Source of the DNA: Candidatus Enterococcus testudinis
Lineage (GTDB): Bacteria; Bacillota; Bacilli; Lactobacillales; Enterococcaceae
Direction: 5' to 3'
Assembly (NCBI RefSeq): GCF_002140915.1
Contig: NZ_NGKU01000001.1
Coordinates: forward strand, 427,525 to 491,524
DNA length: 64,000 bases
The notes under the pieces were generated by a model that saw nothing but the letters and a program-made list of their open reading frames with translations, had not been told where the DNA came from and searched no databases. The position numbers and the translations under genes were made by a program. Positions 39,852 through 48,996 of this stretch are shown piece by piece; within the stretch, counting starts at the first letter, position 1, and each line of letters opens with the position of its first letter.

Positions 39852-40685
39852 ATGAAAAAAATAAAAGTAAGTCATGTACTGATCATTTTGATTCTATCCC
39901 TAGGAGCAATTATCATGGTTGGTCCGTTGTTGTGGATGATCTCAACGTCATTTAAAGACAAGGCGGGTGTGTTTCAATTACCCCCTCAATGGATTCCAGA
40001 TCCAATTCAATTCGATGCGTATAAAAGATTAGTAGAATTAGATACTTTATTTTCAGGTATAAAAAATACGGTGATTGTGTCACTCTCAGTGACGATCGTA
40101 GGCACATTCACATCTAGTTTAGCTGCATTTTCATTTGCAAAATTGAGAATGCCACATAAGAACTTGCTGTTCCTGATTCTTTTAGCTGCTTTGATGATTC
40201 CTTATCCAGCAGTAATGATTCCACAATTCATGTTGTTTTCTAAGATTGGTTGGGTTGATACCTTACTTCCTTTGATTGTCCCGGGTATGTTTGGAAATAT
40301 TACCATGATTTTCTTTTTGAGACAGTATTTGTCAAATATTCCAGACTCAATCGTCGAAGCTGCCAAGATAGATGGTGCTGGTTATCTTCAGACCTTCTTT
40401 CAATTAATCTTTCCACTCATTCGTCCAGCGGTAGCTGCTCAGTTCATACTTTGGTTTATGGGTGCATGGAATGATTATTTAGCGCCACTGATTTATTTGA
40501 ACAGCCCTGAGAAGCAAACGTTACAAGTAGTTATTGCAAACTTAAATGCAGCATATGCGATTCAAACGGATTATCCTTTGATTATGGCAGCTTCCGTGAT
40601 TTCTTTACTTCCAGTTTTGATTGTTTTTATTATCTTCCAAAAACAAATCATTGAGTCTGTAGCACTTTCAGGAATGAAAGGGTGA
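39852..40685 (+). CDS. Sugar ABC transporter permease (AraQ-like)
   Basis: A 277-residue MalG/UgpE-type permease with six membrane segments and the EAA loop VEAAKIDGAGYLQTFFQLIF at about residues 170-190. AGGAGGGG precedes the ATG at 39852. It ends in ALSGMKG, common in this family, and completes the transporter apart from an ATPase. Confidence 0.9.
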   Translation: MKKIKVSHVLIILILSLGAIIMVGPLLWMISTSFKDKAGVFQLPPQWIPDPIQFDAYKRLVELDTLFSGIKNTVIVSLSVTIVGTFTSSLAAFSFAKLRMPHKNLLFLILLAALMIPYPAVMIPQFMLFSKIGWVDTLLPLIVPGMFGNITMIFFLRQYLSNIPDSIVEAAKIDGAGYLQTFFQLIFPLIRPAVAAQFILWFMGAWNDYLAPLIYLNSPEKQTLQVVIANLNAAYAIQTDYPLIMAASVISLLPVLIVFIIFQKQIIESVALSGMKG

Positions 40686-40689
40686 GTAT

Positions 40690-41298
40690 ATGTTTGAAAA
40701 GGCAATGAAATGGGTGAATGTATTGGTTCTGTTGATAGAACTAAACATACTATGGTTAGTTGGTTTGATGATTGGCTTGTTTGTTATCGGTTTTGTACCC
40801 AGTACAGCAGCTGTGATCAAACTATACGAAAAGGCTGATTTATTTACAGGATATTACGCATATAGCAGCGTTCTCAAGTTGTTTTTCCAGTATTATGTTC
40901 AAACGATGAAGAGGTTCAAATGGCGCGTCTTACTATTTCCAATTACGATTGCTGCTATTTATTTGGAGCTAATAATGATCCAGCAAAATCAAATAATAAG
41001 GGCAGTCTTTCAATGGCCACTGCTCCTCTTACTTGCATATGTTTTTATCGTTTTATTGAATATTATTCTTATCGAAGGACGAAGCCAAGCGGATTGGAGG
41101 AAGAAAACAGTCTTTGCACTAACCAGTCCCATCGTTTTGCTTAGTGAATCTTTCATTTGTGTTTTGCTTATCCTGTCTTTCATGATTATTAGTTTGGCAT
41201 ACCATTGGTTTTTCTTCGTAGCAATATCCTTGTTTTTGTATTGCGCATTCAGATGTATAGATAATGGTTACCAAAAGAAAGGATTATTGAAAATATGA
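40690..41298 (+). CDS. DUF624/YesL family membrane protein
   Basis: A 202-residue protein with about five hydrophobic segments, fitting DUF624 (YesL). Such genes commonly accompany CUT1 sugar ABC transporters, e.g. Bacillus yesLMNOPQ; the function is unknown. It starts 4 bases after the AraQ-like permease stop, and its stop overlaps the start of the next gene (ATGA), so it is translationally coupled. Confidence 0.82.
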   Translation: MFEKAMKWVNVLVLLIELNILWLVGLMIGLFVIGFVPSTAAVIKLYEKADLFTGYYAYSSVLKLFFQYYVQTMKRFKWRVLLFPITIAAIYLELIMIQQNQIIRAVFQWPLLLLLAYVFIVLLNIILIEGRSQADWRKKTVFALTSPIVLLSESFICVLLILSFMIISLAYHWFFFVAISLFLYCAFRCIDNGYQKKGLLKI

Positions 41299-42719
41299 TC
41301 AAAAAATTACTCCTTTCTTCCTTGCCGCTAATGGTGTTATTGGTTAGTTGCAAGTCTACATCAGTCGAACAAAATTTAGAGTCACCGAACTTTGAAAATG
41401 TAAGTGTACATGATCCATCAATCATCAAGAGTGATGATATGTTTTACATTATCGGGTCACATATGCAATTTGCACAATCAAAAGACCTGATGAACTGGCA
41501 ACAAATCTCAAATTCAGTGTCTGACGATCAGCTTTTCGAGGATATCCGTAAAGAGTTAACAGAGGAATTTTCTTATGCTCAAACCGATACGCTTTGGGCA
41601 AGTGATATCCAACAATTAAAAAACGGCAAATTTTATTTATATTATTGTTTATGTGAAGGGTCCTCACCATTATCTGTTTTAGGAGTAGCTGTATCAGATA
41701 ATATAGATGGTCCATATGAAAAAGTCGAATCGTTTCTTTATTCAGGATCTTCGCCTCAGTTCGGAGAAGAATATAACGCTGCAGTTCATCCTAATGCAAT
41801 TGATCCCCATGTATTTTATGACAATGATGACAAGCTCTGGATGGTATATGGATCTTATTCAGGGGGGATTTATATCATGGAGATGGATGATGAAACTGGA
41901 TTACCCAAAAATAGAGATACCTATGGGACGCATTTATTAGGAGGAAACCATAGCAGGATTGAGGCACCTTACATCCAATACAATGAACAAACTGGTTATT
42001 ATTACTTATTTACATCATTTGGTGGATTAGATGCCGACGGCGGATACAATATTCGGGTCGCACGTTCCTTGAACCCAGATGGTCCGTACGAAGATAGTGA
42101 AGGCAATATCATGAGTAATGTCAAAGGGAAATATGGTTCATTCTTCGATGATGGCAGTATTCAAAATTTTGGTCAAAAAATCATTGGAAACTTTGTATAC
42201 ACAGGTACAGCAGAAGAAGGAGCAGGATATATTTCTCCGGGACATAATTCGACATACTTTGATGAAGAAACGAATCAATACTATTTGATATTCCATACAA
42301 GATTTCCAGAAAGTGGGGAGTATCACTCTGTCCGTGTCCATCAAATGTTTTTCACTGAAGCCGGCTGGCCAGTCGTTGCTCCGTTACGCTACGCGGGAGA
42401 ACTGATTGATGATTATACGTCTGCTCAAGTCGTTGGGGAATATGATGCTGTGGTCTTTAATAAATTGATTTCTGATGAAACGAGCGTACCGCAGACTATC
42501 AATGTATTGAAAAATGGTCAAATCACTGGCAATCTTACTGGGACATGGTCAATTGCCAACGAAAACAGCAAATATGATGCTGAAGTGGAGCTGTCGGGTG
42601 TCGTTTATACAGGGAAATTTATCTCTTGTTGGGATGAGAATCAACAAAAACAAGTCATGACTTTTACGGGAACCTCAGAGTCAGGTATTCCATTATTTAT
42701 TGCGAAGAATGAGGGATGA
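41295..42719 (+). CDS. Extracellular GH43 endo-arabinanase lipoprotein
   Basis: A 474-residue glycoside hydrolase family 43 enzyme anchored by a lipobox LLVSC (cysteine 19). The five-bladed propeller catalytic residues are visible: base D40 (VHDPSII), modulator D170 (IDPHVF) and acid E223 (RIEAPYI). A C-terminal domain of about 110 residues follows, as in Bacillus AbnB-type arabinanases. It would cut alpha-1,5-arabinan on the cell surface, delivering oligosaccharides to the transporter. It is the only clear surface arabinanase in the locus. Confidence 0.9.
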   Translation: MIKKLLLSSLPLMVLLVSCKSTSVEQNLESPNFENVSVHDPSIIKSDDMFYIIGSHMQFAQSKDLMNWQQISNSVSDDQLFEDIRKELTEEFSYAQTDTLWASDIQQLKNGKFYLYYCLCEGSSPLSVLGVAVSDNIDGPYEKVESFLYSGSSPQFGEEYNAAVHPNAIDPHVFYDNDDKLWMVYGSYSGGIYIMEMDDETGLPKNRDTYGTHLLGGNHSRIEAPYIQYNEQTGYYYLFTSFGGLDADGGYNIRVARSLNPDGPYEDSEGNIMSNVKGKYGSFFDDGSIQNFGQKIIGNFVYTGTAEEGAGYISPGHNSTYFDEETNQYYLIFHTRFPESGEYHSVRVHQMFFTEAGWPVVAPLRYAGELIDDYTSAQVVGEYDAVVFNKLISDETSVPQTINVLKNGQITGNLTGTWSIANENSKYDAEVELSGVVYTGKFISCWDENQQKQVMTFTGTSESGIPLFIAKNEG

Positions 42720-42722
42720 TAC

Positions 42723-43715
42723 ATGTCGAAAACAAGTATAGAAACAGAACAATTACAAAATCCAATCGTATTTACACGAGCAGATCCGTGGGTTTATCTA
42801 CATACAGATGGATTTTATTACTTTACAGGCTCTGTACCCGGTTATCAGGCAATAGAAATACGTAGAGCAAAATCTCTAAATGAATTAGAGAATGGGGAAA
42901 AGAAAATTGTATGGATTGCCCATGATGAAGGACCGTTAAGCCAATTGATTTGGGCTCCTGAAATACATTTCATCCATGATAGCTGGTATATCTATTTTGC
43001 TGCTAGTGATCATGCTGAGGATAGAAATCAATTTTATCATCATCGGATGTTCGTGATTGAGAATAATCATGTTGACCCATTTGAGGGTACATGGGTTGAA
43101 AAGGGTCAAGTTATCACTCAGTTTGAAAGTTTTAGTTTAGATGCAACCGTTTTTGAACTTAGAAAAACATTATATTATGTTTGGGCGCAACAAGATCCGC
43201 GAATACCTGGAAATTCAAACTTGTACATTTCGGAAATGGCAAACCCTTGGACATTGAAAGGGAAGCAGACATTGTTATCTATTCCGGAATACCCATGGGA
43301 ACAAATTGGCTTTATGGTCAACGAAGGTCCCGCAGTGATTATTCGAAATAATAAAGTTTTTATTACCTATTCGGGTAGTGCAACAGATGAAAATTATGCA
43401 ATGGGCCTGCTTTGGGCGGATGCAGATGCTGATTTATTAAATGGTTTTTCTTGGCATAAAAGTGTAGAGCCCGTTTTTAAAACATCTGAAAAGAATGCAC
43501 AATATGGACCAGGCCATAATTCTTTCACAACAAACAAACAAGGGGAAGATATCTTGATTTATCATTCTCGACCAGAGAAAAACCAGTCCGGTGATCCTTT
43601 GGCGAATCCGAATAGACATGCGATTGCCCAAGTTTTTACTTGGGATGAAGCAGGTTTCCCCGTTTTTGGAGAACCTGTAGCAAATACTAAATCTGAGGAA
43701 AAGGTGATTAAATGA
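42723..43715 (+). CDS. GH43 alpha-L-arabinofuranosidase (cytoplasmic)
   Basis: A 330-residue GH43 enzyme with no signal peptide. Catalytic residues: D21 (TRADPW), D140 (SLDATVF) and E201 (VNEGPAV). The pattern is that of GH43 subfamily 26-type exo-arabinofuranosidases, which trim imported arabino-oligosaccharides; exact specificity needs testing. It begins 3 bases after the preceding gene and its last four bases overlap the GH51 gene. Confidence 0.85.
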   Translation: MSKTSIETEQLQNPIVFTRADPWVYLHTDGFYYFTGSVPGYQAIEIRRAKSLNELENGEKKIVWIAHDEGPLSQLIWAPEIHFIHDSWYIYFAASDHAEDRNQFYHHRMFVIENNHVDPFEGTWVEKGQVITQFESFSLDATVFELRKTLYYVWAQQDPRIPGNSNLYISEMANPWTLKGKQTLLSIPEYPWEQIGFMVNEGPAVIIRNNKVFITYSGSATDENYAMGLLWADADADLLNGFSWHKSVEPVFKTSEKNAQYGPGHNSFTTNKQGEDILIYHSRPEKNQSGDPLANPNRHAIAQVFTWDEAGFPVFGEPVANTKSEEKVIK

Positions 43716-45157
43716 CAATCAAAATCGCAAACACAAAATCAGGAACAACGATCAGTAAATATATTTATGGACACTTTGCCGAGCATCTGGGCAGATGTAT
43801 CTATGAAGGTTTGTATGTAGGTGAAGATTCTCCGATACCGAACAAAAATGGTATGCGGATCGATGTTGTTGAAGCCTTAAGAAACATCCAAATCCCCGTT
43901 CTGCGCTGGCCAGGGGGCTGTTTTGCAGATGAGTATCACTGGAAAGACGGCCTTGGACCTAAAGAAGCACGCAAGACCATGGTCAATACCCATTGGGGCG
44001 GTGTGACAGAAAACAATCATTTTGGTACCCATGAGTTTTTTGAGTTGGTCAAACAACTTGATTGTGATGCGTATGTCAACGGCAATGTCGGCAGTGGCAC
44101 TGTGCAAGAAATGTCAGAATGGGTCGAATACATCACGATGGATGGAATCTCACCTATGGCTGATCTTAGAAGAGAAAATGGGCACGATTCTTCTTGGCCA
44201 ATGAAATTCTTTGGTGTTGGGAATGAAAACTGGGGTTGTGGCGGAAACATGCGGCCAGAATATTATGCAGATTTGTACCGTCGTTATCAAACCTATGTCC
44301 GGCAATATGGTGATCAAAAAATCTACAAAGTTGCTGGTGGTGCGAATGTAGATGACTATCATTGGACTGAAACCTTAATGAAAAATGCCCATTGGCTAAT
44401 GGATGGTCTGAGTTTGCACTATTATGTTCATCCGCAAGGGTGGGAAACAAAAGGCAGTTCGTTAGCCTTTGATGAAGCTGAATGGTTTGTCACCTGTGAG
44501 AAAGCCGCATTCATGGATGAATTGATTACCCGGCATAGTGCGATCATGGATCAATATGACCCTGAAAAACGTGTCGGAATCATCGTGGATGAATGGGGTA
44601 CTTGGTTTAGTGCAGAACCTGGCACCAATCCTGGTTTCTTATATCAGCAAAATACGATTCGTGATGCGATGGTTGCAGCAATCACACTGAATATTTTTCA
44701 TAAACATGCAGACCGGGTCCATATGGCAAATATCGCGCAAACGGTCAACGTATTGCAAGCAATGATCCTGACAGATGGTGAACAAATGGTAAAGACACCA
44801 AGTTATCATGTCTTCGATCTTTACAAAGTCCATCAAGATGCCGAAACAATTGATAGTTATGGAGAACAAAGCGAACACATCACCTATACGATTTCCAAAA
44901 AAGAGGATACTGTCCATCTATCCATCTGCAATTTTGATGTCACAGCAACAGAGTCATTGTCGTTCTCATTAGAATCAGCGATCAAAGAAGTCAAAGAAGC
45001 CCGCTATATCGTGGGAGATGTGATGAATGCCCATAACGACTTTGATCATCCCGATACTGTCACAATTCAAACGTTTGAAGATTTTCAAGTCGCTGAAGAG
45101 CAATTATCAGTAACAGTACCACCAATGAGTGTGTTAACGATCTCATTGTCCGTATGA
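43712..45157 (+). CDS. abfA: GH51 alpha-L-arabinofuranosidase
   Basis: An intracellular retaining enzyme that releases L-arabinose from oligosaccharide ends. The 481 residues carry acid/base E172 in [11 protein letters not shown] and nucleophile E294 in [10 protein letters not shown], with a TIM barrel and a C-terminal beta domain from about 385. ATGA overlap with the gene before it indicates coupling. Its product feeds araA at 16 kb. Confidence 0.95.
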   Translation: MTIKIANTKSGTTISKYIYGHFAEHLGRCIYEGLYVGEDSPIPNKNGMRIDVVEALRNIQIPVLRWPGGCFADEYHWKDGLGPKEARKTMVNTHWGGVTENNHFGTHEFFELVKQLDCDAYVNGNVGSGTVQEMSEWVEYITMDGISPMADLRRENGHDSSWPMKFFGVGNENWGCGGNMRPEYYADLYRRYQTYVRQYGDQKIYKVAGGANVDDYHWTETLMKNAHWLMDGLSLHYYVHPQGWETKGSSLAFDEAEWFVTCEKAAFMDELITRHSAIMDQYDPEKRVGIIVDEWGTWFSAEPGTNPGFLYQQNTIRDAMVAAITLNIFHKHADRVHMANIAQTVNVLQAMILTDGEQMVKTPSYHVFDLYKVHQDAETIDSYGEQSEHITYTISKKEDTVHLSICNFDVTATESLSFSLESAIKEVKEARYIVGDVMNAHNDFDHPDTVTIQTFEDFQVAEEQLSVTVPPMSVLTISLSV

Positions 45158-45158
45158 G

Positions 45159-45401
45159 ATGACTTGTAAAGGATGTGACATTAAGGACGAGGCGGCGGCA
45201 GCCAGTGACAACATTGAGCAATTGATTGCCGAACAATTAGAAATGGAAATCGATTTAGCCCTGCCTGAGGTAGCGACTAGCCGTATCAGTATTTGCGAAG
45301 ACTGTCCCTTGCGTATCAATCATACCTGTAGCAAGTGTGGCTGCTTTTACAAATTCAGAGCAAATCTAGCCCATAAGAATTGTCCGGTGGGCAATTGGTA
45401 A
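45159..45401 (+). CDS. DUF6171-like cysteine-rich small protein
   Basis: An 80-residue protein with paired cysteines CKGC, CEDC, CSKCGC and C-PVGNW near the end, suggesting a bound zinc ion or rubredoxin-like knuckle. It resembles DUF6171. It begins one base after the GH51 stop with no own ribosome site, so it is likely translated by coupling. Why a metal-binding protein sits at the end of an arabinose operon is unknown. Confidence 0.75.
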   Translation: MTCKGCDIKDEAAAASDNIEQLIAEQLEMEIDLALPEVATSRISICEDCPLRINHTCSKCGCFYKFRANLAHKNCPVGNW

Positions 45402-45407
45402 ATAAAG

Positions 45408-45492
45408 AAGCGGACTGCGTATAATAAGAAACAAGCACCAAGCATCCATAAGAGGATTCTTTGATCTTGATTCGGGTCGCAGTCCGCTTTTC
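45408..45492 (+). terminator. Long-loop terminator at end of first arabinan operon
   Basis: AAGCGGACTGCG (45408-45419) pairs with CGCAGTCCGCTT (45478-45489), T's follow. A TATAAT (45420-45425) in the loop could be the -10 for the next gene, with only a poor -35. Confidence 0.65.
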
Positions 45493-45532
45493 CTTTTGAG
45501 TTGAACGGTTCTTAATAGAAGGAGAAAAACGA

Positions 45533-46744
45533 ATGGATGGAATAAATGGTGTCCATGACCCAACGATCATCGAACATGAAGGAATCTATTATCTGTTCTC
45601 AACAGATACGCAGCAACCAGCGACAGCAGGGATTCCTATTCGCAGTTCAACAGATTTGGTTCATTGGCAATTTGAAAAAACGGCTTTGTCTGAAATGCCG
45701 ACACAAGCAGTTGATTGGAGTCAAGCGCAAGGATTATGGGCACCTGAAGTCATCAACTATCAGCAGACCTTTCGTATGTATTATTCGGCATCGACTTTTG
45801 GCAGCACCACTTCTTTTATTGGGTTAGCCACTGCGCCACATCCTTTAGGTCCTTGGGTCGATCAAGGGGAAATCGTGAAGACCTCTCCAACGCTAGCTGG
45901 TCATAATGCTATCGATGCGAATATCGTAACGGATCGTGATCAAGGGCAATGGTTGGTGTATGGCTCATTTTTTGGTGGAATTTATCTCGCGCCTATCGAT
46001 AAGCAAACAGGGAAATTAACGAAGGATGGTTACGGTCAGCGGATAGCGTATCGTCCAGCTTCTGTGGATACGGCAATAGAAGGGGCATTTATCCATTATC
46101 ATCCGCAAACAGATATGTACTATCTATTTGTTTCATTTGATTCTTTGCATGATTCTTATCATATGCGTGTCGCTCGCGCCAAAGAGATCACTGGCCCGTA
46201 CCTGGATTGGCGTGGTCAGGAGATGATGAATCAAGAAGTCGATCCTGCAGAAATAGGCACGAAGCTTTTGGGGAGTTATCAGTTTTCTCATACACCTGCC
46301 GTTTATGCCCCAGGACATAATTCGATTTTTCGATCTTCTGATCAACATAGTTTCCTTATCCATCACGCCCGCAGGAAACCATTCAGCGAGGACTTTTATT
46401 TGAATGTGCGTAAGCTCTATTGGTTGGAAAATGGCTGGCCAGTGGTTTCCGCAATGACTTATCAACAAGAGACGATTGATGAGCCGACAGAAGAAGAGAT
46501 ATTGGGTGAATGGGAGATTGTTCAGTTTACTGCAACATCAGACATTACATGTTCGCAGCAGCAAACAATTGAGCATGTGAAAAAAAGTGATGAAGGCTAC
46601 TTGTGGAAGGAACAAGCATTTGTCGCCTATTTTGAGGAAAACGATGGTATGAAACAGCTTTGTTTATCAGGTATCGATGCACAAGGATATTCATTTATTG
46701 GGAAAAAGATTCAAGGCATTCATGAAAAGCTTGCTACCGTCTAG
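45533..46744 (+). CDS. Intracellular GH43 endo-arabinanase
   Basis: A 403-residue GH43 enzyme without signal peptide, similar in layout to the lipoprotein one: D9 (VHDPTII), D128 (AIDANIV), E183 (IEGAFIH), then a C-terminal beta domain. It likely cuts longer arabino-oligosaccharides inside the cell. AGAAGGAG precedes the ATG. It may have its own promoter after the terminator upstream, forming a second transcription unit with the GH127 gene. Confidence 0.88.
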   Translation: MDGINGVHDPTIIEHEGIYYLFSTDTQQPATAGIPIRSSTDLVHWQFEKTALSEMPTQAVDWSQAQGLWAPEVINYQQTFRMYYSASTFGSTTSFIGLATAPHPLGPWVDQGEIVKTSPTLAGHNAIDANIVTDRDQGQWLVYGSFFGGIYLAPIDKQTGKLTKDGYGQRIAYRPASVDTAIEGAFIHYHPQTDMYYLFVSFDSLHDSYHMRVARAKEITGPYLDWRGQEMMNQEVDPAEIGTKLLGSYQFSHTPAVYAPGHNSIFRSSDQHSFLIHHARRKPFSEDFYLNVRKLYWLENGWPVVSAMTYQQETIDEPTEEEILGEWEIVQFTATSDITCSQQQTIEHVKKSDEGYLWKEQAFVAYFEENDGMKQLCLSGIDAQGYSFIGKKIQGIHEKLATV

Positions 46745-46794
46745 AATTCGAGCATAAATGTTTATAAAAAACAGGAGATTGAAGAAGGTGAATC

Positions 46795-48735
46795 ATGAAA
46801 GAATTCGACTTACATGCAGTATCTTTAAAGGATCCATTTTGGCAACATTATCAAAAAATTGTGAGAGAAGAAACGATTCCATATCAATATCAAGTACTGA
46901 ATGATGCACTTGATGTGGATGTGCAAGCTGAAAGAGAAGATGCGTCTTTGCCGGCTGGTAAGAGCCATGCTTTAGAAAATTTTCGGATTGCAGCAAAGCA
47001 AAAGGAAGGGAATCATTTTGGTTGGTTTTTCCAAGATAGCGATGTCTATAAATGGATCGAATCAGCTGCCTATAGTTTGATCAATCAAAAAGACCCGTCT
47101 TTGGTCGTGATTGTAGATGAAGTGGTTGCTTTATTGGGAGCGGCTCAAGAAGAGGATGGCTATTTGAATACATTCTTTCAATTGACTAGACCGGAGCTGA
47201 AATATCGGCAACTATATTTTAGCCATGAATTGTATTGTGCCGGACATTTGGTTGAAGCTGCAATAGCCTATGACTTGGCTACAGGCAAGAAAGAGCTTCT
47301 GGATATTGCTGAAAAAAATGTCCAAAACATCATGCACTATTTTGGACGAGAAGCCAATCAAATCCAAGGAGCAGATGGGCATCAAGAAATTGAGCTGGCG
47401 CTTGTGCGATTATTTGAACATACAAACAATGAGAAGTATGTAGCATTAGCAGATTTTTTCTTAGCCGTTAGAGGAGAGAATCCAGATTTTTATACACAAG
47501 AAATTGCTGAGAACCGTGCGCTTGGTTTATCTACTGAGGAACCAAGCATTGATTTAACCTATTTGCAAGCATACGATCAGCCTAAAAATCAACGTGAAGC
47601 CAAAGGTCATGCAGTCCGCATGCTCTATATGGCTAGTGGCATGGCAAAAGTTGCCCAGCATACAAAGGATCCTGCATTAATTGAAGCTTGCGTAGCAATT
47701 TGGCAAGATATTGCTTACAAAAAAATGTATGTAACAGGTGGTGTTGGAGGAACTGTTCATGGCGAGGCGTTTATTGGTGCATTTGATTTGCCGAATGATA
47801 CAATGTATTGCGAAACATGTGCGTCAATCGCATTGGTGCAATTTTCATTTGAAATGTTTAAATTAACACAGCAGCATCAATATTTGGATACATTGACCCG
47901 CGCATTGTATAATAGTGTATTATCGGGGGCGTCGATTGACGGCAAACAGTTTTTTTATGTGAATCCTCTGGAAGTGATGCCAGATAGTTGTCATCATAAT
48001 CCGGGTAAAGGTCATGTGAAGACGCAACGCCCTGATTGGTTGGGTTGTGCTTGCTGTCCACCAAATTTTGCACGCTTGATCAGTGCATTGCAGCGATTTG
48101 TTTACACACAAGAAAATGACACCCTGTATATCAATCTCTTTGCTGCGAGTCGATTGGTGCAAGCAGATCAATTTGTCATTGAACAAATCGGCAACTTTCC
48201 TTTCGAGAATCAGATGACGATTCGTTATACTGGGGTTGCACAGAAAATCGTCATCTATAAACCCAAATGGTTACAGTCTTTTCAAATTGAATGTGAGCAA
48301 GCGTGGCAAGAAACAGATGAAACCCTTGTTTTTGCAGCCAATACATTGATTCATGCTAAAATTATATTCCAACAGCCTATTCAGATGTTGCGAGCCAATC
48401 CATTGATCAATCAAGATATCAATCAAGTGGCGGTTCAACGAGGACCGTTTGTGTATTGTTTAGAAGAAGCAGATAACGGAAAAGGTATATCACAATGTCG
48501 ATTGCCTATCGATACAGTCGCGTTTCGACTATCAGAAAGTCAAAAATTGTGGTCACCGACGTTGGTAATCAACTTTGACGGTTTCGAGAGTCAAAAATGG
48601 ACACAAGAAGCATTATATCTCCCAATGAACGAACCTTATGTGCCCAAAAATTGGCAATTGATTCCCTATCATCTATGGGGGAACCGTGGAGAAGGGGAAA
48701 TGAGGGTTTGGTTGCCCCTAGCGTTAGTGAAGTGA
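46795..48735 (+). CDS. GH127 beta-L-arabinofuranosidase
   Basis: A 646-residue cytosolic enzyme of the HypBA1 family, which removes beta-L-arabinofuranose using a zinc-bound cysteine nucleophile. The zinc/catalytic set is visible: E340 and C342 in YCETCA, C420-C421 in GCACCPPN (C420 nucleophile) and E324 as likely acid/base (VHGEAF). This widens the locus from alpha- to beta-linked arabinose, e.g. of plant hydroxyproline-rich glycoproteins. No GH121 partner is present. It ends the locus. Confidence 0.93.
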   Translation: MKEFDLHAVSLKDPFWQHYQKIVREETIPYQYQVLNDALDVDVQAEREDASLPAGKSHALENFRIAAKQKEGNHFGWFFQDSDVYKWIESAAYSLINQKDPSLVVIVDEVVALLGAAQEEDGYLNTFFQLTRPELKYRQLYFSHELYCAGHLVEAAIAYDLATGKKELLDIAEKNVQNIMHYFGREANQIQGADGHQEIELALVRLFEHTNNEKYVALADFFLAVRGENPDFYTQEIAENRALGLSTEEPSIDLTYLQAYDQPKNQREAKGHAVRMLYMASGMAKVAQHTKDPALIEACVAIWQDIAYKKMYVTGGVGGTVHGEAFIGAFDLPNDTMYCETCASIALVQFSFEMFKLTQQHQYLDTLTRALYNSVLSGASIDGKQFFYVNPLEVMPDSCHHNPGKGHVKTQRPDWLGCACCPPNFARLISALQRFVYTQENDTLYINLFAASRLVQADQFVIEQIGNFPFENQMTIRYTGVAQKIVIYKPKWLQSFQIECEQAWQETDETLVFAANTLIHAKIIFQQPIQMLRANPLINQDINQVAVQRGPFVYCLEEADNGKGISQCRLPIDTVAFRLSESQKLWSPTLVINFDGFESQKWTQEALYLPMNEPYVPKNWQLIPYHLWGNRGEGEMRVWLPLALVK

Positions 48736-48763
48736 TAAAGCAATCAAAAAATTAGTATGTGGA

Positions 48764-48800
48764 AACAAGAAGCGGCATCAGCCTGCTTCTTGTTTTTTTA
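48764..48800 (+). terminator. Terminator of the GH127 unit
   Basis: AACAAGAAGC (48764-48773) / GCTTCTTGTT (48785-48794) with a T-run. Confidence 0.85.
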
Positions 48801-48888
48801 TTATAAAAAACATGGTTTAAAATAATATGCCAGAAAATGTCTTGGATTTGTTGCATGATTTCTTTAATTTGTTCCTATATATTCTCGT

Positions 48889-48903
48889 TTGGAAGCGTTA
48901 TCT
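48889..48903 (+). promoter_or_regulatory. cre-like site upstream of GH85 gene
   Basis: TTGGAAGCGTTATCT fits WTGNAANCGNWWNCA except for its last base. Confidence 0.6.
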
Positions 48904-48996
48904 TAGATGTGAGAACTCCCCCGGAACGTTGTAGATTGGTATCACTTCGCTGTTTTGAATAACAAGCGATTGAATAGAATATAAGGAGGAAAAAGT

